Origin: Acidobacteriota bacterium
GTDB taxonomy: Bacteria; Acidobacteriota; Vicinamibacteria; Fen-336
Length of the DNA stretch: 64,000 bases
Reading direction: 5' to 3'
Assembly (NCBI GenBank): GCA_011526565.1
Contig: WYBL01000147.1
Span: 1-64,000, forward strand
Shown: positions 61,250 through 64,000 of the stretch, piece by piece
Layout: each line of letters begins with the position of its first letter
Numbering within the stretch: the first letter of the stretch is position 1
The notes under the pieces: generated by a model
Database searches by the model: none
Told to the model about the DNA's origin: nothing
The model's input: only the letters and a program-made list of their open reading frames with translations
Program-made: the position numbers and the translations under genes

Positions 61250-62959
61250 TCAGGGGGCGAAGCGGCGTGCGGCGTCCGCCAGACCAGGCCGCAGGGGATC
61301 GAGGGAGACCGCATGAGCCGCCAGGTCGGCCGCACGGCCGCGCTCGCCGCGCAGTTCGGCCACCCAGGCCAGCAGCAGCCACGACTCGGCGTCGGCGGGC
61401 CGCTGCTGCAGGGCGCGGCGCAGCTCGAGCTCGAACCGGCGCTGCTTGATGTCACGCACGATCGGGTCGCGGGCGAGGCTGCCGGCGCGCTCCGCCGGAA
61501 AATCGGGGCGCGGGCTCGACGCGGGCAGCGCGATCGCCAGCGCGACGAGCGCGCAGAGCGACGCCGCGGCACCGACCGTCGCGCGCGGCGAGGGCCGGGC
61601 CCCGAGCGGAGCCAGGGCGAGGCCGGCCACGACCGCGGCCAGCGCGCCGTTGGCGGGGATCCGCAGGTTGAAGTCGATCAGCCCGTGGGCGAGCAGCGCG
61701 CAGAGGCCGGCCAGCGCCCCGTGGGCGACGCCGCGCAGCCACGGGTCGGGGCAGGTGGCGGCGGCCCCGATCGCGCTGCGCAGCATCAGCAGGAGCAAGA
61801 ACGTCGTGGCCAGGAAGCCGAGGGCTCCGCCTTCGGCCAGCAGCTCCAGCCACTCGTTCTCCGGGTGCTCGACGCGCAGCGCGCCGTGCGCGGTCTTGAA
61901 GGGCGGCAGCGCGTCCGCGAAGGTGCCGAGCCCGGTGCCCGCGACCGGCGCGCGGGCGGCGAGCGACAGCGTGTCGCGCCACACCTCGAGGCGGAAGGAG
62001 CCCGACACCTCGCGGTGCGCGCTGCCGAGCGCGCCGAGGCGGCTGCGCACCTCGGGGGCCGCGCTCGTGAAGGCGACGCCGGCGGCCAGCAGCAGCAGCG
62101 CCAGCACCGCGAGCGCGCCGCGCCGGGCGCGGCCCGCGCTCCAGCGCAGGGCGCCCAGCGCCAGCAGCCCGGCGACGAAGGCGACTGCGCCGCCCCGCGA
62201 GCCGGTGGCGAGGCCCGTCACCGCGAGCGCCAGCGCCACGGCCAGCGCCAGCGCAGCGCCAGCCGCGCCGCGCTCGGTCCACTGCGCGCCGTGGCGGGCA
62301 CGAGCGCGGGAGGCGATGCCGATCGCGGCTCCGAGCAGCACCAGCGCGGCGCAGAAGGTCCAGCCCGCGAAGTGGTTCCGCGACACGTAGGGGCCGAACG
62401 GCGCGAGGGTGGGCACCGCGTAGCGGCCGTAGAGCAGCTCGCCGAACGCCTGCCGCGCGTAGACCGCGTAGCCGGCCAGCCCGAGCCCCGTCGCTCCCAG
62501 CGCCACGACCACCGCCCGGTAGCGGCGCCCCGCCAGCAGCCACGGGCCCAGCCGCAGCGCGAGCAGCGCCAGCGTGCCGGCGTACAGCGCCGCGCGGGCC
62601 GTGGCCTCGGGGCGGATCGACAGCGGCCGAAAGCCGCCCCCCAGCGCTTCGCCGGCCGCGCCCGCGGGGTGCCACACAGCCGCCGCGGCCGGCGACAGCG
62701 CCGCCAGCAGCGCAGGAGGCAGCGGCACGAGTTGCAGCGCCGGCAGCAGCAGCACCAGGCCGAGCAGGCTCGCCGCCTTCGGCGGCAGCGGTGGCCAGCC
62801 GGCGGCGCCGCGTTCGCCGATGGCGCCCAGCGCGAGCGCCGCCAGCAGCGCGGCGAGCAGGCCGCGCTCGAAGGGCGCGGGGACGGCCCCGAAGGCCCAC
62901 GGGGCGAGACAGGCGGCGGCCACCGCGAGCGCGGTCGCCGCCGTCACCACCCGGCTCAC
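61250..62959 (-). CDS. O-antigen ligase/polymerase family protein
   Basis: 569 aa from GTG 62959, which overlaps the previous stop. About 12 membrane helices. The family's signatures are RPLSIRPEATARAAL, YVSRNHFAGW, ATGSRGG and GTGLGTFADALPP, then HPENEWLELLAEGG. The large periplasmic loop lies before HPENE. The C-terminal 60 residues form a TPR-like soluble tail (ELELRRALQQRPADAESWLL). It is expected to ligate or polymerise an undecaprenyl-linked glycan at the outer face of the inner membrane. Clear paralogue of the next gene upstream. Confidence 0.85.
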   Translation of the reverse strand: MSRVVTAATALAVAAACLAPWAFGAVPAPFERGLLAALLAALALGAIGERGAAGWPPLPPKAASLLGLVLLLPALQLVPLPPALLAALSPAAAAVWHPAGAAGEALGGGFRPLSIRPEATARAALYAGTLALLALRLGPWLLAGRRYRAVVVALGATGLGLAGYAVYARQAFGELLYGRYAVPTLAPFGPYVSRNHFAGWTFCAALVLLGAAIGIASRARARHGAQWTERGAAGAALALAVALALAVTGLATGSRGGAVAFVAGLLALGALRWSAGRARRGALAVLALLLLAAGVAFTSAAPEVRSRLGALGSAHREVSGSFRLEVWRDTLSLAARAPVAGTGLGTFADALPPFKTAHGALRVEHPENEWLELLAEGGALGFLATTFLLLLMLRSAIGAAATCPDPWLRGVAHGALAGLCALLAHGLIDFNLRIPANGALAAVVAGLALAPLGARPSPRATVGAAASLCALVALAIALPASSPRPDFPAERAGSLARDPIVRDIKQRRFELELRRALQQRPADAESWLLLAWVAELRGERGRAADLAAHAVSLDPLRPGLADAARRFAP

Positions 62960-64000
62960 GTCCGCGGCCCCGAGCCGGCAGCGCTGCCCGCGAGGATCGC
63001 GAAGGCCGCCGCGTTGGCGGGAATCTGCCAGTTGAAGTCGACGGCGTTGGCCGCGAGCACGCCGCACACCGCGGCGAGGCCCCCCGCCTCGAGCGAGCCA
63101 CCCGCGCGGGCCGCGCGCCAGGTGCGGCGCAGCAGGGTGGCGACGAAGGCCAGCAGCAGCGCGAGCCCGGGCAGCCCGAGATCCGTCAGGGCCTGCAGGT
63201 ACTCGTTGTGGGCCTCGCCAACGTAGAGATCCGGCTGCCAGCTCCGGTAGGCCATCAGCGCGGGACCGTAGGCGTTGAGGCCGGCACCGGTCAGCGGCAC
63301 GTCGGCCGCGAGCCGCAGCGACTCGGTCCAGATCGGCCCCCGGCTGCGCCACACCCCGCGTCCCTCGATCGCCTCCACCACGGCCATCGGCCGCGTCCAC
63401 AGCGCGGACAGCGGCAGCAGCAGCAGCAGCGCCAGCGCCAGCCGGCGGCGCCGCGACAGCGCGCACAGCGCCGCCAGCGAACCCAGCAGGCCGAGCAGCC
63501 CCGAGCGGGCGCCGGCCGCGAACAGCCCGACGATCACCAGCAGGGCGACGCCGCTCCACAGCAGCAGCGCGGCGCCGGCGGGTTCGCCGAGCGCCAGCCA
63601 GCGGCGGCGGCGGCGGCGCGAGGCCGCGACCCGGACCCGCCCGAGCGCCTCGCCGACCAGCGCGAGGCTCAGCGCCACGACGGGGATCAGGTAGCCCGCG
63701 AAGTGGTTGCGGTTGACGTAGGGGCCGAACACGGCCCACTTCCAGAACGGCTCGTAGAAGCCGTAGATGCGGGTCGGCGCGGCGCTGCGGGCCTGGACCA
63801 GCGCGATCACCACCAGCAGCCCGCCGGTGATCGCCATCGCCCGGAACAGGCGGCGCCGGGCGGCGGGGTCGGCGAGTTCGCGGCACGCGGCCGCGTAGAG
63901 CAACGCCATCACCAGGAGAAAGCCGAGGCCGCGCAGCGTGCCCGGGGCATCGACGCTGAGCGGCCGCCACAGGCCGTCGACCAGCGTGTAGCGCTCGTGG
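62956..64000 (-). CDS. O-antigen ligase/polymerase family protein, 5' end beyond window
   Basis: The frame is open from the right edge (first full codon at 63999) to the stop at 62956, about 347 residues without a start. A GTG at 63912 exists, but the upstream codons (LWRPLSVDAPGTLRG) match the family and its paralogue, so the gene begins outside. Signatures are YVNRNHFAGY, FAAGARSG, GAGLNAYGPAL, EAHNEYLQALTDLG and AVDFNWQIPAN. Last gene coupled by GTGA to the second ligase. Tandem ligases of this kind occur in exopolysaccharide clusters. Confidence 0.83.
   Translation of the reverse strand, partial: HERYTLVDGLWRPLSVDAPGTLRGLGFLLVMALLYAAACRELADPAARRRLFRAMAITGGLLVVIALVQARSAAPTRIYGFYEPFWKWAVFGPYVNRNHFAGYLIPVVALSLALVGEALGRVRVAASRRRRRRWLALGEPAGAALLLWSGVALLVIVGLFAAGARSGLLGLLGSLAALCALSRRRRLALALLLLLPLSALWTRPMAVVEAIEGRGVWRSRGPIWTESLRLAADVPLTGAGLNAYGPALMAYRSWQPDLYVGEAHNEYLQALTDLGLPGLALLLAFVATLLRRTWRAARAGGSLEAGGLAAVCGVLAANAVDFNWQIPANAAAFAILAGSAAGSGPRT

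Overview
The window is very GC-rich, densely coded DNA that looks like an Acidobacteriota chromosome. Signs of this are a PadR regulator next to an 'acidobacterial duplicated orphan permease' (ADOP), tandem VWA proteins of the acidobacterial type, a large TonB-dependent receptor with a carboxypeptidase-regulatory-like N-terminus, and several PQQ-type beta-propellers. This assignment is inference from gene families. I see no rRNA, tRNA or CRISPR array. No gene-free stretch exceeds 300 bases; the longest are 6597-6822, 53115-53305, 2186-2349, 25088-25243 and 41363-41505. Coupled starts are the rule: about seventeen gene pairs overlap by a 4-nt ATGA, GTGA, TTGA or CTGA.

Left part (1-12462). The window opens inside the last codons of an IS630-type transposase, which run into the 3' end of a glucosylglycerate pair (gpgS-gpgP). 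Next come an AI-2E-type permease, an acyltransferase, a YtrA-type GntR/ABC exporter operon, two PH-domain membrane proteins, a nuoL-nuoM pair without other nuo genes, and a MogA/MoaB protein.

Middle-left (12515-25087). Two coupled VWA proteins are followed by a five-gene minus-strand operon: lipoprotein, ECF sigma factor, zinc-finger anti-sigma and two exported proteins. The lipoprotein and both exported proteins share one C-terminal module. Then come a LOG-family protein, an NAD-type isocitrate dehydrogenase, a small membrane protein divergent from a GGDEF-PilZ diguanylate cyclase, an exported unknown protein with an apparent CTG start, a radical SAM enzyme, a Yip1-type membrane protein and a membrane-anchored beta-propeller.

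Centre (25244-42408). A siderophore-type TonB receptor precedes a cluster of a LuxE/PaaK-like ligase, a LuxC-like aldehyde dehydrogenase, a GT4 glycosyltransferase, a LolD-like ATPase and a giant FtsX/MacB-type permease, with a TPR-cNMP protein inserted in reverse. Facing it is a PadR-ADOP-YHS-beta-propeller operon, divergent from an exported metallo-beta-lactamase-fold hydrolase.

Right (42414-64000). An eight-gene operon holds an SDR, a KASIII-like protein lacking two of three catalytic residues, an AMP ligase, a thiolase, three alpha/beta hydrolases and a TetR regulator. Upstream of it is a 933-aa TonB receptor. An exopolysaccharide region follows: beta-propeller, outer-membrane barrel, Wzc-type tyrosine kinase, a Pro/Thr-tailed exported protein, an FHA protein and two tandem O-antigen-ligase-type proteins, the last running off the edge.
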